NCBI GenBank assembly: GCA_041743125.1
Contig: JBGTNK010000171.1
Location: 51,616 to 115,615 of the forward strand
Reading direction: 5' to 3'
Source of the DNA: Terrimonas_B sp041743125
GTDB lineage: Bacteria > Bacteroidota > Bacteroidia > Chitinophagales > Chitinophagaceae
DNA: 64,000 nucleotides
A model generated the notes under the pieces. It saw nothing but the letters and a program-made list of their open reading frames with translations. It was not told where the DNA came from and did not search any database. The position numbers were made by a program, and so were the translations under genes. This document shows, one piece after another, positions 63,501-64,000 of the stretch. The number at the start of each line of letters is the position of its first letter. Within the stretch, counting starts at the first letter, position 1.

Positions 63501-63732
63501 TCAGTTTACTTTTGATGTATTTAACCTGACTAACCTGATCAATAAAGACTGGGGACGTCAATACTTTGTAAACAACCAGGCCTACACCATTCTTTCTACT
63601 GTTAATAACAGGACAAGCGGACCGGCAGCTGGCCAGGGAGTGGGTTATAACTTTACCAATCGTGAACCCTGGACTATAACATTTGGGTCCAGGTGGCAGG
63701 GACAGGTTGGAATCCGTTATATATTTAACTAA
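60562..63732 (+). CDS. TonB-dependent outer-membrane receptor (Oar-like)
   Basis: The 1056-residue protein starts with a signal peptide (MLKRILLLAICSFIAATFTRAQ). A carboxypeptidase-regulatory-like domain (about 25-105: TTSSISGNVKKAGADALVGATIKA) follows. Then comes a plug (about 125-230: SLPTLSRSLSDFTRLTPQA, NNITIDGAVNNDVFGLSGSG, GGGVNAVTRSGTNN), and the rest is a 22-strand barrel ending in GQVGIRYIFN with a terminal aromatic-plus pattern. The plug lacks the SusC-type pairing with a SusD lipoprotein, which is not found nearby, so it belongs to the Oar/general TonB receptor group. The ligand is unknown. A strong terminator follows. Confidence 0.92.
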   Translation: MLKRILLLAICSFIAATFTRAQVTTSSISGNVKKAGADALVGATIKAIHIPTGTVYTTQSRGNGLYNIVNMIPGGPYKVEITFVGFSPFTEENFALPLGESIRIDAELISNEQTLSSVVVTTSSGGSSRRKTGASTSISKDQIASLPTLSRSLSDFTRLTPQANGNSFGGVSNRFNNITIDGAVNNDVFGLSGSGTPGGQAATTPISLDAIQEIQVVLAPYDVSYGNFTGGGVNAVTRSGTNNVEGSIYYFLRNQSTVGKDPVSRIKTAKFSDKQFGFRVGAPIVKNKLFIFVNGEMARRTAPTIFNAGETGALLTTAEAQDLATNLQTRYQYDVGTANGFDAETQSDKIFGRIDWNLSDKHRLTVRHNYIKAYDDNISRSGTFFRYGNNTYRFNNEQNITVAELRSRFSSRVSNNLILSMHRIRDFRTTYGSLFPSIEITKGSGTVVLGSERSSTANELDQDIIEITDNFKIFKGKHTFTIGTHNEFFQFRNLFINNFNGRWRFASLNDFYANQPRQFDVTFSGNKSVNSRPSAEFKAAQLGFYIQDEIQVNPQFRLTAGLRVDVPVLSTKPANNPIVETAFGNEFKTSNTPSGQLLWAPRVGFNYDVAGDRSLIVRGGIGVFSGRVPFVWISNQFSNTGLLLKTTSQTDNTPTAAPFDVNNGNGFEPDVNKQSDIGSAGNSFEINLMDKNFKLPQVMRVNLGIDYKLPGGLNFTIDALYSKTINNVFYQDINLTAPVGVVNSAYNNGFDKRIAFASSTGARRINPSITNAILISNTNKGYTYNVGFTLNKTMKNLFAQVAYNHNGSTDVNSGASSTALSQWEFVQVVGDPNNPGLSNSNYLLKHRITGAISYSFHYAKIFKTSIGLFYNGNSGSTFTYLVNGDLNSDGRFGNDLLYVPANQSQIKFVDQVNSSNTTIVQTAAQQSAAFEAFINNDHYLSKVKGSYAERNGRSTPWEHVMDARLTQDFIIMTGSKKHNLQFTFDVFNLTNLINKDWGRQYFVNNQAYTILSTVNNRTSGPAAGQGVGYNFTNREPWTITFGSRWQGQVGIRYIFN

Positions 63733-63751
63733 TAAAACCTTTTTCTTAATG

Positions 63752-63781
63752 AGGCTGCTTCAATAGAGGCAGCCTTTTTTA
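63752..63781 (+). terminator. Rho-independent terminator after the TonB receptor gene
   Basis: AGGCTGC (63752-63758) pairs with GCAGCCT (63769-63775) around a 10-base loop, 19 bases past the stop codon, and the stem is followed by TTTTTT. Confidence 0.85.
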
Positions 63782-63861
63782 TTTTCATTAAAACTGGTAA
63801 AGCTGCCCGGCCTTAAAGGTCCAATACGGAGTTATAATTATTCCCTTCCCTTCTTCGTACC

Positions 63862-64000
63862 GTAACCCCACGGCCAACTACATCTTGTTCAAGTAAAAAT
63901 TATTTGTAAAAATAGCCATTACGATTTAGCTGCGTGGTGAGGCAGTAGCACTGAGATTTTATTGACAGGATGGTCTGCTATTGTTTGCAAAACATTTCGT
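63862..64000 (-). mobile_element. Probable end of an IS66-type insertion sequence (cut by window edge)
   Basis: The right end of the window holds a fragment of a minus-strand transposase-like C-terminus (see the CDS at 63919). Between its stop and the TonB terminator lies GTAACCCCACGGCCAACTAC beginning at 63862. It starts with GTAA, as IS66-family terminal repeats do. The rest of the element and its other terminal repeat are outside the window, so neither the family nor an 8-bp target duplication can be tested here. Confidence 0.4.
63919..63999 (-). CDS. Transposase C-terminal fragment, IS66-like
   Basis: The 26 visible residues read RNVLQTIADHPVNKISVLLP, then HHAAKS and a stop. This fits the C-terminus of IS66 TnpC transposases, which commonly end in a L-x-x-VL-x-x-I-x-x-HP-x-x-x-I-x-x-LLPW-like pattern. 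Only the last part is in the window, so the catalytic DDE residues cannot be examined, and whether the element is intact is unknown. Confidence 0.5.
   Translation of the reverse strand, partial: RNVLQTIADHPVNKISVLLPHHAAKS

Noticed and set aside
1..64000. CRISPR arrays, tRNA or rRNA genes, prophage
   Set aside because: No regularly spaced repeats, no cloverleaf-like sequences with CCA-type ends, and no phage structural genes were seen. This is by eye only and a tRNAscan/CRISPR search would be decisive.

Overview
The window looks like a chromosomal stretch of a Bacteroidota bacterium, most likely of class Chitinophagia, family Chitinophagaceae. The evidence is low-GC DNA with little Shine-Dalgarno sequence before start codons, many exported proteins with Bacteroidota-type signal peptides and lipoboxes, two secreted proteins ending in type IX secretion (T9SS) sorting domains, an Oar-like TonB-dependent receptor, and family-typical genes such as DUF6526 and DUF885. 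The genus cannot be fixed from sequence reading alone.

Layout. 1-4 kb: pyrimidine and CoA genes on the minus strand (pyrE cut by the left edge, hotdog thioesterase, coaD, pyrB, pyrR) with a divergent Nudix gene. 4-9 kb: small outer-membrane barrel, pruA, a secreted protein with tandem repeats and a five-cysteine C-terminus, and prfB with its programmed +1 frameshift. 9-16 kb: exported amidohydrolase, dienelactone hydrolase lipoprotein, LemA plus M48 protease pair, M43 metalloprotease with T9SS tail, glutaminyl cyclase lipoprotein, methyltransferase. 16-22 kb: a three-gene envelope operon (large TPR protein, outer-membrane barrel, single-pass membrane protein with HU-like halves). 22-31 kb: DoxX, YbgC-type thioesterase, M50 protease, DUF6526, DUF885, PBP4-type dacB, cinA, E2 acyltransferase, a conserved hypothetical. 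31-36 kb: S9 peptidase, GNAT, Gfo/Idh/MocA oxidoreductase. 36-40 kb: NHEJ operon ku-ligD with ligD broken into two overlapping frames. 40-54 kb: accessory mixture of hydrolases, OmpA/PD40 protein, small lipoproteins, a flavoprotein, VOC and ankyrin proteins, including one small secreted gene broken by a stop codon. 54-64 kb: alpha/beta hydrolase, lone ABC ATPase, frameshifted esterase-DUF6370 fusion, sodium:solute symporter, ribBA, a 1056-residue TonB-dependent receptor, and what looks like the end of an IS66-type element at the right edge.

How it works together. Most genes are housekeeping or envelope genes in one- to three-gene units. The exported hydrolases, receptor and symporter fit a heterotrophic degrader. 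The NHEJ operon suggests end-joining repair, if LigD is functional.

The points most worth a second look are the broken genes (ligD, esterase-DUF6370, the 46.0-46.4 kb gene), the first two of which would both be restored by one extra A in an A-run; the prfB recoding site with a perfect AGGAGG in a phylum that hardly uses Shine-Dalgarno initiation; the poly-cysteine secreted protein; the TPR/barrel/HU-like operon; and a REP-like palindrome near 53.4 kb. I saw no rRNA, tRNA, CRISPR array or obvious prophage. No clear new defence or biosynthetic system is visible.
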